A stretch of 64,000 nucleotides of DNA from contig VZSR01000520.1 in assembly GCA_013398615.1 (NCBI GenBank), positions 25,441,333 through 25,505,332 of the forward strand, read 5' to 3'. The position numbers were made by a program, and so were the translations under genes. Every line of letters begins with the position of its first letter. The first letter of the stretch is position 1. Below, one piece after another: positions 21,801 through 35,800 of the stretch. The notes beneath the pieces were generated by a model. It ran no database searches. It saw only the letters and a program-made list of their open reading frames with translations, and was not told the origin of the DNA. This DNA is from Brachypodius melanocephalos (Eukaryota; Chordata; Aves; Passeriformes; Pycnonotidae).

Positions 21801-23499
21801 ATCTTTTATGTTGTTTCGCTCTTTGATTTTTCTTGTTGGAATTGTTGATCTACCAAATAGCGAAGGGAAGTATTTTTAAATAATCAGAAGGGCTTTTTTA
21901 AAAAACTTTTGACTTTCACTTTTTTCTTTTGACTTTTGAGAGTTTGTCTGTACAGATTTTGTTTATTTTTACAAACTTGTACAAAGCATTTTATGGAAGC
22001 TTTGTTCTGTGACATTTGTAAATCAAACATAAGCACTGTTAAGAATCACATGACTTGAAATCATTTGTATTTAGGCCATGCTAGGTACTCTAAACTGTTT
22101 TTATGATTCACCACTTTCCTTTTACCTCGTCTGTATTTTGCATCTCTCTAGCTGCAATTGATTATTCCTACAGCTTTTTCTTATCTGATCTGATCTTCTA
22201 CAAAGCAAAACTTTGCTTCATACAGCCCTGGAGTTTGGGCTGACACTTTGTGAGTGTGGTGTCTTAATTCAGAATAAACAGAATTCATATCAACATGAGA
22301 GGTAATAATCATAGCAGTATAGAGATTAGGGATCATATAACTGGGACCTACCCATTCCATTCCTAGAAGTACAGGAAACTGAACTGTGGCTTTCCTCTTC
22401 GACATGTCATCATTTCTGCATTTGTGATAGGAGACCTGTAAGGTTGGTCTTTGTTTATAACTGGTTATTTGTTTCATGCTTAGGTGAATCATATTTGGTA
22501 CATGCTTTGTATCTTTTTAACATTTGAACAGTTAATGTTTTGCTTGATCTAGCATAAAATGTAAGAGGGGTCTTCCACAGATTTTAGTCCTTTGAAATAG
22601 AGACATTGTTAGCCTCTTGTCCATTTGTTTTATCTTCTGCACCACAACATTAAAACTTTTTAAGCTTTGGTAGCATTGTTTTAACATACAAATAGGATTT
22701 AGATCTGCAAATTGCTGAAAGGAATTCTGTAATATGTGGAAAGGTAAGTAAAGAACAAGAGGCACTGACTGACAAAAATAACTTTCTGTACATGTGTAGA
22801 AAAGGCTTCTCTATCAACGGTTAATGTTTCAGAGGGGATGCAGTTTGGTTTTTGCCAAACACGCAGAGCAAATTGATCTGCTCACCTTTCCCGCCATGAA
22901 ATATCTGATATATTTAGTTGGAACGCAACTGATTGAACCAAACAATATTTACTGTGTAAGTATCATGTGGAGTTTAGCTTAGGTATTTCATAATAAGAAT
23001 GTCTTAAACTTTCCAAATGCATTTGAATGTTGGCATTTGTTGTAGTGTGTGTGTTTTTAAACTATAAAAATGGGCTATTTATAGTCCATGAACATCGTAA
23101 CTCTGTAAGCCAAGGCCTGTGTAAGTAGCTCACCACCCCCCATCAAGTGGTAAAAGATGATTAAGTACTGAAATTTTCACTCATTTTGAAAACTGCTGTC
23201 TTCCAAAAATAGGTTAAATTTGTTCTGTGTGAGGTTTTGTTTTGTTTTGTTTTGTTTTTTCCTTTTAAGTAGAAAGAAAAAAAATAGGCTTACACTTTAA
23301 TCAAAAGAGTGACATGTTAATACAGCTTCCTGGAGAAATTCTTCAATTATTACTGTGGGAAAGAACAGCCTTTTTTTTCCTCCCATTTTTTTAGAGGACA
23401 AGGGAGGGAGGTAGGGAGAAAGAGGCCGTGTGTCCAATAGACTTAGCATTTAAATAGCTAAAATCTTCAGTGCTTTAGTGCTTGGTATATGAGGCTTTC
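21801..23499. other. Intergenic, AT-rich, nothing recognised
   Basis: Downstream flank of BRMS1L. Only a (GTTTT)n run at 23234-23260 stands out. Small open frames here lack codon structure, start context or any family motif. Confidence 0.7.
23234..23260. repeat. (GTTTT)n simple repeat
   Basis: Four to five consecutive GTTTT units ending in a T run. A similar short run occurs at 28436-28453. Confidence 0.9.
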
Positions 23500-23604
23500 A
23501 CCAACCTGGTCTAGTGGAAGGTGCCTCTGCCCATGGCAGAGGGGATGGAACTTGGATGATCTTTAAGGTCGCTTTCAACCCAAGCCTTTCTATCCATCTA
23601 TAAT
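23500..23604 (+). repeat. CR1 LINE 3'-end fragment
   Basis: Reads GGTCTAGTGGAAGGTGCCTC, CCCATGGCAGAGGGGATGGA, TTGGATGATCTTTAAGGTC and TTTCAACCCAAGCC, the classic CR1 3' terminus, ending in a decayed TCTATCCATCTAT tail. About 100 bp, strongly 5'-truncated. Confidence 0.92.
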
Positions 23605-26600
23605 AAGAGACTGACAGATGACAGCCCTGTCCACATAGCCTTTCACACGCGGCAAAGTAAGCTCTATTCCGAGAGCATGTCATCATTCCTAAGAAAGTTC
23701 TTAACTGTGCTATTCCCTGGCACAGGCGTGGTTGCTGCTGGAATTAAGACCAGGTAGCCAGTATATTATCTCTGGAATGGAATTTGCAGCCTATAATTGA
23801 AGCAAAAGCACAGCATGTATTCAGTAAACTTGACATTTCCTGAAAATGCCAGCCTAAATGTACTTGTATGGCATTTTGTATGCTTTTGTTTCTCTGCATG
23901 GAAGATGGTCCTGATGGATCAGATGTGACTTCCACCATTTAAGACTCAATAAGAGTGTTTTTTTTTCTGGAAATACCAGCCTGGAAAGCTGAAAATTGGT
24001 GTTTGGAGCTGACTCCTATTTCAGTGTGCTGGCAGCCCTGCAGACCTCACTTCTAGAAATTAAACTTTGCTAGAGGCTGCATGAAAGGTTTGAAGGCTGA
24101 AAATAGTGACAGGTTCACTAGCAGGCAGAGTACCTGAGGTTAGGTGTGGTGCTGAATGCAGTGTGGAAAGGAAGAAATTCCACTGCAATATGAAGATTGG
24201 ATGAGTAAAGGGAACAAATGAAGGGATGAAGTGTGTGTTAAGCACTAGCATTTTAAAAAGTTGCTAAGATGAGTAATTTAGCCCTAGTTACCCTAGGCAC
24301 TGATTGAGACTGCATCAGTTTCTGAAAGGAGAGAATACTGTATGATTTTGTAAGATAGGATTGTTTCAGATGGTAATGGATTAAAAAAAAGGCCTTGTAG
24401 ATAAACCTTATGTTTGATATTTGTAAACTTTACAAATGTCAATGTTGCTCTTTCAGTTTGGTTTCTCTGTATGAAAGAATAAAAATATATAGGACTCAAG
24501 CCATTTAGTAAGGCAGTAATCTGCAAATTTTCCTAGAACAGGTATTTTAACCACAGACATGATATTTTTTGACTTGCTAGTGTTTTTTAAAAAAACCCCT
24601 GGCTTACATTTTAGAACATAGTAATTTCTTTGAAAAATAGAAGAATACAGAGAGCACACTGTTGAAGAGGTGGTTAGCAGCAGTAGAATTTGTGTCCTTT
24701 ACTACGGTGTCTGATTAGCAGGAAAGTCTTCAGACATCACCACTGTCTTCACAAATAGAAGCAAGCTGGAATAGGAAAACAGAAATTAAAATAATCGGCA
24801 TTATTTCATTAAATGGCAACATTAGTGGGTTCTCCTTTTCCTATAAGTAAAATAAATCTCAATCAATTGATCAGAGTTGGATCATCAAATTTGCTTTCCC
24901 TTCATCCCCCTGCTCCCATGCTCTGGAGATCCATGATGGTGAAAGGCTGTCTGCAGGTGGCAGTAAATTCATGCTGAAGCTACTTGTTGGTAGTTTTGAA
25001 TTTTCTGTCTAGATCCTATTAGATTTTTTTTTTCACAGTTTCTCTTAGTTATAGCATAACTACAACTGGTTTTAATCCTAATGCATACTAATTAAGGGGT
25101 ATTTGGAAAGAACAGTACTCAGGAGTTCTAAAGGAGGATTATCTTTTGCTACTATACTGTGAAAGAAAATCGGTATGTAAAGGCTTAGGAAAGAGCAGAA
25201 ATGGATTAGATTCTGTCTAGTTGCCATAGAAACAAAATATGTAATTAAACAAAATGAAATATGTCTCTTACACTGCTGAAAGTGTTTAGGAAAGGTGGGA
25301 CAATGGAATGAGTGTTTTAACCTGCAACACCAAACCCAGAAATAAGCAGAAGGTTCAGGTTTATTTTTCTAATACAGTTTTGACTTACTGCACTTTTTGT
25401 GCTTGATTAACTAAAACCACAAATGTTTTGCTTCCTAGGGTGACACTATAAAAAGGAATGTCAATAATAATCAGCAATAAGTAATGCAGTGCGAATTTAC
25501 ATCAGTACTGTTGCAGATTAATAACATTAATAATATGTGATACTAATAATGCAATTAAATGAATCTTAAGCACATGCCTGTTTTGGAAAAAAACTGAACA
25601 GTATGAACACTTTAAAAGAATTTTTAACAGATCACTTCAATGTTTCTTATTCTATAAGATTATGCAAACAGTTTCTTACCCTTGCTCTATAGCTAATAAT
25701 GACAATTTCTTAACAAAAAATATATGTCAAAAGAACTTCTTTTTGACGAGATAGTAAGTGCTGAGGGTTGAGGATGTTTCAGAACCCGCAGTTAGTGCCA
25801 GGTGCCAGGAGAGGGCACTTTGAGGTTTCTCTTGAAACACTGTTTACTTTTAAAAGAAGTTTAACTCGTGTTCTCAGGCTTTTCTTTCTCGTTCTACTGC
25901 CATAAAATTTCACAACTTAAAGTTCAGAATCCTAGCAATGACTGTTACTTCTCTTTGTTAGCTTAACTCTGAAGGTGACTACATTCTGCTATTTATAAAT
26001 TGAGAAGACTTATTTCCATGGTAAGGTCTCTTAGCACATCTCAGTGTGTGGCCCTGGGAGGTGGATGGAAATTGGCTGGCTCTCTATTTCACACTACCAA
26101 CACCAGCCTGAAAAAAAAAAAAAAAGAGAGTGAGAGAGAATTATGGTATATGATTCTTGCCTTTATTTCCTTCAGAGTGAAGGAAAAGTCAAATAAATCC
26201 TGCACTCAGTTCAATGTATGACTTCAAGTTCAGATGATTATGCCAAAATATGGTTAAAATATCAGAATATACCTTATACATACAATGTTGACCTTGAAAG
26301 TACTTTATGTGGCACGTCTGCATTTGCTTGCCAGGCTTCTATGTGGAATGAATAATTTCTTACAGTCCTGCTGAGGACACAGCAGCCTTGATTTAGCACA
26401 CATATTCCCAGGGCTCTGCACCTTGGGGTGGTAGCAAACAGGAAAAAATGGCTGAATGGCCACAGAGTGCCAGCTCTGCTGCAGAGGCAAAGTGTGTCCA
26501 ACATCCTTCCTCACTCAAAACCAAAAGGGAAATGGAGAAAAGGGAGAAAAAGACTGAATTCTTAGAATTTTCTGGGGTAGGAATTTATTTGAGATCTGCA

Positions 26601-29600
26601 TGCCTTTTATTCCTGAAGCAACCTGTTGCCTCATCCTCAGGTGTGTGTGTGTGTGTTGTTCTGTTTGGCTATATTTACACTGATTTCTAAATCCTCTGAA
26701 GCATTAATCCAGCTAGCAAACCTTATCAGTGTAAGTATCTTAAAAAAAATAAAAATCCCCCAAACTCTAGAAAAGTGCATTGATTTTCCTCCCTTTTTGG
26801 GGGGATGGGGAAGCAGGGTTAGCATTAGGTCAGGGGTGTTTAAACACATTTAAATCCTCAATATTTTAGGATACCTGCCATTGGTAAGACTTCTGAGGGC
26901 ACAATTTTTCAGTTTTGCAACAAAGTTGCTTGGAGTTTCTCATAGCTGCAAAGCTTACTGTGACTGATAAACTCTTTCTTAAGTATTATCACTAGAAATT
27001 CTGTATTATCTCTCAGTAATGAAAAATTATCACAATTTACCTCTTGCCTTAAATTAACACCATGCTGTGCTTCAACACTGTAAAAGGATCTGTAAAATAC
27101 CAAATTCCTAATTTTCTGTGGCTAACACTACACTGATGTTCTTAAGCTTACTAATGCTGTTACAAATTACTTGATTCCTAAACCATCTACAACTTCCTAA
27201 AGGCTGAGTCAATTCAATGTTCTTTTGATCCCTGTCTTTGTTTTAACCAACCAAATAATTTCCAGCCTTTTATGCAAAATGAGATGTAGTGAAGGGCACA
27301 TGCCCAAAGCCTCGGGGGATCAAAGCTGAATGTCCTTTTTCAGGCCTCTTTTCAGCCTCAAGCAGTTGAGCAGCCCAATCTGTTTTCAGTGCTGCCACTG
27401 CCCTGCTAAATCGCCTGAATACTGGTGGTGCCCTAGAAATGGGAAATTTAGGGCAAGCCCAATCCCTGAAACGTGTGGGGTTTGTTTGGTTTTTTGTTTG
27501 TTTGTTTTCTGCCTAACCTCACATGGCTTATTTCTTACCTCTGTTTCCAGGCTTTCTGAAGCTGGAGGCAGCCAGCAAAAGGCATTGGGTGCTATCTAGT
27601 GGCAGAATTATTCAAAGTGCAGTTCCCTGAGATTTGGTGCTGAGGACATTCCCTGCAGGTCTGGGATACACAACTTCAGTTCCTGTCCAGAAATGGATGT
27701 GTGTGAGTCAGAGATGTTGTAGCCACCTGCAGGTGATCACTGTGTGTTTGCTCTTGGCTGAAAATTATGCAAAGCTTTGCTACTCAGTTTGTAGGTACTA
27801 CTGAGAGTTTGGCTCTTAATCCCCACACTCATCTGTCCCCACTTGTAAAATAGCACTTCCTCAAGGAGAAGTCATGAGATTTAAGTTGTTTGACATTGGT
27901 TTATCAGATTATTTGGTTGAGGGGAAACCCTAGAACTAATAAAAATAGGCAGTTATATTACACAGAATGTATTTTGAGCCCGACACAATAAATAACTTAT
28001 TTTGCATTTAAAACCATTGAGCAGGATCTAGTTTCTAGTCATTCAAAGGATTATTTTGTTGAAATGATTATTGGATTGAAGAACATGAATAACTTCAGTA
28101 AGGCAAAATCTGGGCATGGTATGTAAACAGTAGCTGACCTTTTCAAGTTTTTTTTTTACCATTTTAACATCAAGAATCAAATCACAAATCAGTTTTATGA
28201 GTGTATAATTTCTGTCTCCAAAACGCAATTGTGATGAACAGCCTAAAACTCGGCACCTATGGAAAAAGTTGTGAGATCATATGACAAAATATTAGTTGCA
28301 TAATAGTTAACAAATTCTGATCTTTGTCCAGGGTCTTTCATTCTCTGATTGTGTGGTCTTGCTGCTTGTGTGACTGTAGTATTCATTATATCTCTAAATA
28401 GAAACCAAAGGAAAGCTTTTTGGGATGAAATGCATTTTTGTTTTGTTTTGTTTTATAAATTCTTCCAGTGTTTGCATTTTAAATAGTTTGAGATGTATAT
28501 AAATATTCCTAATGATTAGGGAGTTGTCAGCCAAATCCAACTTGCCTACAAATGAACATTTTTAATCAGGCTTCATCTGAATGGGATTCTATCATAAAAA
28601 ATTCACACACAAACTTGGAGAAAGCTCATTGTTTCTCATTTTAAGTAATGCTCATTCTTTGTGGGTTTCTGGTTGGTTTGTTGGTCTGTTGGTGGTGGTG
28701 GTTTGTTTTTTCCCTTCCTGGGATATAAATAACACAGTATTGTTTGAAATTGTATAGAATAATCTTTTTTCCTTGCTATGCAGGATTCAGGGTGTGAGTT
28801 GTTTTATTATTTTACTTTATAATACAAGAAATATTTTTGTTGCACAGGACTGACCATATCTCACTCATATTTTGTTTTATGAAGAAGGCTGTCACAGCAA
28901 GGGCTATCTCCTGATGACTAGTATGTCATTATCTCCAATTTTAACTTTGGAAATATACAGAACCAGAACGTTAGCAATCACATTTGGTGATAATAATTTG
29001 GAAAAATTTTCATCACCATCTTTTGAGATTTGGCGTCCCTTCCTTGGAAGGAGCAATTCCAATATGAGTGGGAAGCCACTTCCCTGGCATTAAAGTCACA
29101 ACCCTCCAACCAGGACTGGGCAGCAGAAGCGTTTCTGATGCTTTAAAGGCAAGAAGTGGAAGATATTGTATTTGGTGGAAGAGGAGCATTAGCCTTAGGC
29201 CTCTAACTCCCTTCAAAGGGAACAACAACATGGGCTGTTACGTTCCACCCACAAGTTCTCACTCACTGTAGCAAAGTGATTTCTCTGAATCCTCTTGCTG
29301 CCTTGTCTGATGTAATTAAAGCTGATGAAGAGCATTTTAGAGTGAAAGGACTGATGGACAAACAGGAGGCATAGTTGAATCAGTCTCATTTGCTAGGAGA
29401 ACTGTGCTAGGTATCTGTATCTAATATCTAAAATTGTGAGCAAGGAAACCAAAGCCAGGAATAGTTGCATTTTTGCATTTTTTGCATAACTTTTATAATG
29501 CTTTATGCATGAACTATAAATTTAATCCTACATACTTATAGTACTGCCTGCTATTTTATAGATGTTTTGTGGTCTGAAAGTTCCAACAGAATATATCAAT

Positions 29601-32600
29601 TCTTTTCTAAATGGATAGGAAGTAATAATTGCATGAAAAGAATTATGGCCATACTTTAGGGTTTTCTGTGCATATCAACATATTTAGAAATTTGATTTTT
29701 ATGGTTGGTGCAATGAGTTTAAATGTGTATAATAGATAATTATTTTCTTTGGGAGTTTTTTTTTTTTGAGTGCTGTGAAAAATTCTTTAATGAAGCAGAA
29801 AGATAAACAGGGTTTAGTGATGCTTGACTAAGTGATGAGAGTTTGCCTGAGGAGCTGCAGACCTGTGCTGCACTTCTTTAGCAGCTTATATGCTGCATTT
29901 ATAGCTTTGTTTTCAGAGCTGCATGAGCTCCTTGGCCACAGGATAAATGTTGCCAGTGAGCTGTGATGACTGAGTGTGCAGGCAGCTCCCAGTGATCACA
30001 CCACCCGCGTGTGTGTCTCTACCTGAAAGTGTGGCAACAAGTTCTCCTGCGAATGCTCTTTTTGTTTGACAGTAGAAATTAATAGAAATTTTGGGGGAAA
30101 TCCTCAAGCTTTTTGCTGCTGAGTTTGTCAGAGGTGTGCTAGTGGATGCTGTGACAGATGTGGAATGGCATGGTGCCCCGCTCCAAGGGGGCAGCAGATC
30201 TTTGCCCAGGCTATTGACTATAGCAGGAACACAGGAGCCTGCTGGTGACATGCTGCTCTTACATGAATCCACACTAGAGGTGCCACCATCGTACCAGGCT
30301 GCTTGTGCACAGTAAATGTACTGCTCATAAATCTAGATCTGGTAAAGGAGGTAACCCTGAGCTGGACACAGTTGTAGCCATCCTTGCCCAGCTCTGGACT
30401 CACAGGCAAAGGCTCAGGCTGTGAAAAGGGCTGTTTTCAACACATATTGAATGATATGTTGCTGTACAATGTGGTAAGGGATGTTTATGTATGTTGTGTT
30501 GATCTCACATTTTTATTCCTTCTTACCTTAAAAAGGTTTTAACATACTCCCTCCTTTGCCTTACCTGTACAAGTTAAAGGTACAGCCTATGTATAACTGT
30601 ATCTGGAATTTACTCATCATCTGTTGGCAGCAAAGGTCGTGTTCTACGAACATCCCACTCCGGGGTGCAGTAGATGGATTTATAATAGAAAAAAATCCCC
30701 ATACATAGGACTTATATTGGTAATTTATAGTTTAGAGCAACAGTATGTGGCAACTTCATGTTGGAAGGAATACAGTATGCATGATCGAGCTCTGTGTTGA
30801 TCTGTTTTGCTCTTAGACACATGCTTTTCCTTTTTAGAACTGTTTCATTTTAACAGCCACTGCACGTGCTGCTACTCAGCTAAAGAACACTTGAAAAAAG
30901 ATGTGTGACACAGGTATTCTGATGGATGACTTTTGCTATTTTTTGTGATTGGATGCTGTATTTTGACTTCTATTTCCAGTACAGATTTGTATTACAACGG
31001 TTGCATTTTTCTATGAAGGACAACTAATGTTACTAAGCAGTCAAACCCAGGGCAGTAATTAGTCTGGGAGAGATCAAAGGGTGCTCTTCTAAATATCACC
31101 AATTTGATGGTGGTGAGCAAAACCCACAGTCTTTCTTTTGCCTTGCTCTCCTATGAATTTTCACTCATTTGCCTCAGAGTAAACAGCTTTCTTGTCAATC
31201 CAGTGCACTGCTTGGAAAAAATCCAGTCGGATGTAACAAATGCAATTTCAGTGGGCTTAGTAAAACAGCTACTCTTTCACTTAACCTTTCTCTTCAGTGA
31301 GTGACTCACAGGAACAAGAAATTCCTTGAGCAAAGGTATCTTCAAAACCAATCAAAATGCACCACAGAGGGAAAGCGTGTCTAAAGCCAGTGACATGTTC
31401 TGAGATATGAATTAATCTGGGTGTTTGCTGAGTGATAGCACAACCTATGTGTGATTTAAAGGGGGAAAAGAAAAAAAGTGAATATGAAGAACCAATTACT
31501 CTGATGAGAAGTTGCAGAGCTGAAATAGTAGTATGAACAGCCCACCACTAGTATTGTCAGCAGAGAGATTTTTTCCTTAATGCACCCTGCTGATCTAGAT
31601 GATCTCTTGAAATCTATTTCAGCTCAGAATTTTCATGATTTCATGAAAATGATTCAATTTTGTTATTTGACTTCATAATTTCAATATCTCAGTATTTTGG
31701 TTGTTACTCCAAGTCCTGCTCTCTCTCCTTTCTCTGCCCTATAATGTCAAGTGGGTAGGACAAAAAATAGGTTTCATACCAGTTCCTTTTTCTTAAAAGC
31801 AGAGGCTACTGTTGCACTCTGCAAGAAGAAAGATAATGAGAACACATCTGTGTCCCTGTCTGGTGTGAATGGAGAATGAGGTGGCAGAAAAGGAGATCCT
31901 TGCTCAACAAGGAGGAAAGGTAACATCACCAATAACCCCAATGCTTCACTGAACAACACTGCGGGAGGAAATGATGGAGGGAATTTTGCACACTGAAGCA
32001 GAAGGCAGCATGCAAGTTGCAGGATGCCTGAGGATGAAGTGGAATAAAAATAAAAGAGCATCACACTGCAAAAAGCACTCCCTAGCCATAGTGTTTCCTT
32101 CTCTCTAGTGGTTGTCTCTCAGCCTGTCTAGTGAAGAATATTTTGATCATCTCTTGTGTGCAAGTGGGAGAAAAGAAATGGGGATGGCCTCTCTAGAGGC
32201 TTAGACCTCTGCTACTACATGCTGATCAGAATTTTGATGCTTGTGGGATTCTCCCACTCTCTGGTTTTATATGAACTGTTGGTAGACTACAGAGGCAGTG
32301 AAAGGCTCTCTCCCCTTGCCTGGCTGGAAACTGGGTCAATAGCCTACTAAACTAAGGCAGGGCTTGCTTGCTTCTACTATTGGTAGAAGAACTCATTCAC
32401 TCCCAGATTTAATTCTTGCAGGACAGAGTAGCTGGAGTCAAATTTTCTCTCTGTTTTAATTTGCACTGAAACTAGAATCTCAAAATACTAATAGTTCACA
32501 GTTACCTAAGTACATGGAAAAGTCCTCTGGTCATGAGATCTGTGACCATTTAAAAGTCTGCTCATTTTCTTAAGTATTTATGAATGATAGAAATCCACAG

Positions 32601-32640
32601 GTTTTCCCTACAAGTTATCCATCGATGTTCTTTGCAACAA
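23605..32640. other. Intergenic desert with simple repeats only
   Basis: AT-rich. I see A runs (26111-26125), a (GT)n stretch (26641-26656), a (GTTT)n-like run near 27480-27508 and a (TTTTG)n run near 28436-28453. The block 29880-30320 is somewhat richer in GC and carries small open frames on both strands, none of which I recognise. No gene found. Confidence 0.65.
26641..26656. repeat. (GT)8 microsatellite
   Basis: Eight uninterrupted GT units. Confidence 0.9.
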
Positions 32641-32650
32641 NNNNNNNNNN
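32641..32650. other. Assembly gap (10 N)
   Basis: Ten N bases, followed at once by a run of 12 T, so the true length of the gap and the T run is unknown. The N count is probably a placeholder. Confidence 0.98.
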
Positions 32651-32857
32651 TTTTTTTTTTTTGTTATTGTCCATGCCTTTGTATAACAGAATGTTCAAGA
32701 ATGTGCTCGGCCCTGACTTGAGTGATCTGTGCTGATGAGAGAACTGCACCTTCCCCCCAGTCTGCAGCATGTTTATATCCTGGGAGGGCAAAAAACTTCT
32801 GTGTTCCAGCCACTGTCAGGTTGGAAACAATTGTTTTACAGTTGGAGTAGGGGGTTG

Positions 32858-32892
32858 TTTGTTTTGGTTTGTTTTGGTTTGTTTTGGTTTTG
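32858..32892. repeat. (GTTTTGGTTT)n simple repeat
   Basis: Three perfect 10-base units GTTTTGGTTT with a partial unit on each side. Confidence 0.92.
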
Positions 32893-35800
32893 TTCCCATT
32901 GAATGCAGATATTGTTGTACACAATTGTACATTGTACATTGCATTGTCAAATGCTGGGTCAGGGGTTATTTTCTTGGTCTGTACCAGGTGGGCTGACTGA
33001 ATCCTTAGGACACGTAGACAACCTGCAGATGCAGTGAAATGGAACTGAACTCTGTCATTGCAACTGTTCTAATGTGGTTGTTTCAGTGGTGGATGTCATT
33101 TTCAACTTCTGAGCAATCTCTTTGAGTTTAATGTTTTAATTATCAGACAATTGTAAAGACATTTAATTCAAGTAGCCAAAACGCAACTTTTTTTAATGTG
33201 ATATGAAGGTTTTTAAAAACATTTTTAAAAAGTAGCCCATTTGCATTAAACAAAGAGCACATATTCTCTTACTGCTTAATTTCTTTTACCGCTTCTATTC
33301 TGAACTCCTTTGAAGTGACAACATCTGAGATCTACGTAAAGCCCAAGTGCTGTGTGTGTTTACATGAATGATGTGATATTAAGTGGTTGACCTGTCTATT
33401 ATAGAATTTGTAAGGCACAGAGTTTTTTATTACACAGTGATAAATGTCACACTATGGAGAAATGAAGATGCTGCTTCCCAGTAGAAATGAAACCGTTTGT
33501 AAGCCAGGTGTAATATTTTAAACACAAATATTCTTTCCTTTTTCATTAAAATAGAGAGAGTTAAATTTTGGGGGTTTTTTCTTATCTCCTCAATATACCA
33601 ACCAGTATTGAAGAAAGTGATTCTGCTTTGTGTTTGGATATATAAAAATATATTTTTAAAATGTAACAAAAATTATTCTACCAAAGCCTGTTCTAGTTAA
33701 ATGATTGACTCCTTTAAGTGTAAACAGACAGTGTTAAGCATGTTTGTAGGGGTGAGACCATACACGTACAGTCTTCCAGTCCTCACTATATGTTCTGCTA
33801 CCACCTAATATAGTGAGAAGACCTGGCTGAACAGAAGAAACCAGCATCGTAAATCCTAACATTGTGAAAAGCAAGAAGAAGCTATTAGTTGTGAATTTCA
33901 GAAAGATTAAGGAAAAAAATTAAGAAAATAAATGTTGTCCTGTAAAACACTTTGGCATATACATTAAGACCAAAAACTGTGTAAAAAGAGCCATTGTACC
34001 AGCTAGTACTGAAGCCTCCTGCTCACTCCTCTGGGAGAGAGGCATCAGGTTCTTCTGTTTGCTGGCCATGAGGGACAGCAACACGAAAGGGAAATTCTTA
34101 GAACTGTAGAGTTGGAGACATGGAAGGAGAAGGCCAGCTGTGAAATTATTGCAGTTTGTAGTTTTATACACATTTTCAAAGGCATCGAAGACTAAGTCAT
34201 ACAAAACAGCAGGAGTTTCTTTCCTGATTTAAAGTTCCACAGAGGTCTGCTGAGCCTTTATGGCCATAGGCATAGAAAGAAAAAGACGGCAGAAATAATG
34301 AAAAACAGATGATTCTGCACTAAGTGAATGTAATTTTCCTTGGGGAAAATTAGTTTGAAAAAGTTTCTTGTTGTATTATTCTGGTAGAATCTTCTATGAC
34401 ATCCCTTTGAAATTTTATAGCAGCATTTAAGGTCAAAACATGAAAAAAACACAAATTTCTGGATTGAAAACCTCTGAGAAGTTCCAACTGTAATGGAAGT
34501 TATTACAAAATGTGTAATTACAATGAACACTGCTTAAAGTGTTCTTGAGGTCTGCAGGTTAGAGATCTTCTTAGACAAAATTTCTGTTAAATTTTCTGGA
34601 ACATTTGCTGGATGTGAAGTGGAAAACAATTATTATCAATTAGCAAACAGTAAGGTACTAGGGAAAATATTTCTTTTTATCAGGATATGTTTTCCTTATT
34701 TCTTTTGAATGCTTAGAGAAAGCAAGCAAACATGTATAAAGTTTCATGCAGAGGGCCATAGAAAACCTGATGTAAATGGATAGATGTCTATATAGGGCTC
34801 ATTTGTATCTTATGGTAATTTCTCTATATATTTATAGAATTTTAAGTCAAGCCTCTTTTTCTTCAGTAGACCATCCTACTACTTTCAACAGGTAATCATA
34901 TATCCCACAGCCAGGTTGATTTAATGATTATTTGAAAATGTTATCACTCTGTATTACAATTTTTAATGTTATCAGCCTGAGATTGTAATAGCTTAATTAT
35001 CCATGAGTGAAGAACACATCAGTAAGCAATGCAAATCATATCCAGACTGTCAAACATAGAAATAAAATAAAATATTAGTTTAGTGATTGTATTGATATAA
35101 ATAATTCTGTATTCGTAACAATGGATTTTGAAAATAGCTACAGCAGCTCAGGAAGTAACCCACCTTCTGATGGTAAATCAGTGCACCAGACCACATGATG
35201 CCAATGGGAATATTCCACCTGTATCTCGTTAATCTCAGCACGCTGTCTCAATTCTGTCATTATAGTGGCTTTGCTTTGCATTTGAGTGGAGAAATATTGA
35301 ATCTGTTTCTTGTGTAGAACTCTCTACTCCTTACTTCATATTTCTGGCCCACAATTTCTCTTCTGTCTCTTTCAAGTGGAAGGTGTCCCTGTAGGTAATC
35401 AGTGGATTCAAACAAGAGCCAAAGTCCAAAGAAGAGATTTTTTTTTCACCCAGGTTGTACTGCAAGGGAAGTTTTCCTCTCACCTTTGTAGTGCTCTGCT
35501 TAATTCTCTTCCTAAAATCATCTGGGAACTGTACTTAACCAATTCACTGTAGAATAAAGACCTAGAACACTGGTGTGTTCTTCTGTTTCTTTGTGTGACT
35601 CAGGCTCCTGGGTTTTGGTTTTTGGTTAGTTTTAGAGTTGAGCAAAGCTTTCTGGTGAGTGGTTTGCATCCATGACCTGTGGCCTGTCCTGACTGATTGC
35701 CTGTTATTGTGGGAACCCCTTTTGGAATGAATCCTATCTCAGACTCTTTGAGCGATGGAATTTCCCCAGGCAGAGGAATTTTCTTTAGTGTTTTTGTTTT

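Noticed and set aside
29913..30315. 119-aa (-) and 74-aa (+) ORFs
   Set aside because: No family, splice context or poly(A) context recognised. Kept only as a remark under intergenic sequence.
31575..31622. Possible CR1 3'-end remnant (GATCTAGATGATCTCTTGAA)
   Set aside because: Only about 40 bases resemble the CR1 terminus, too short and diverged to call.
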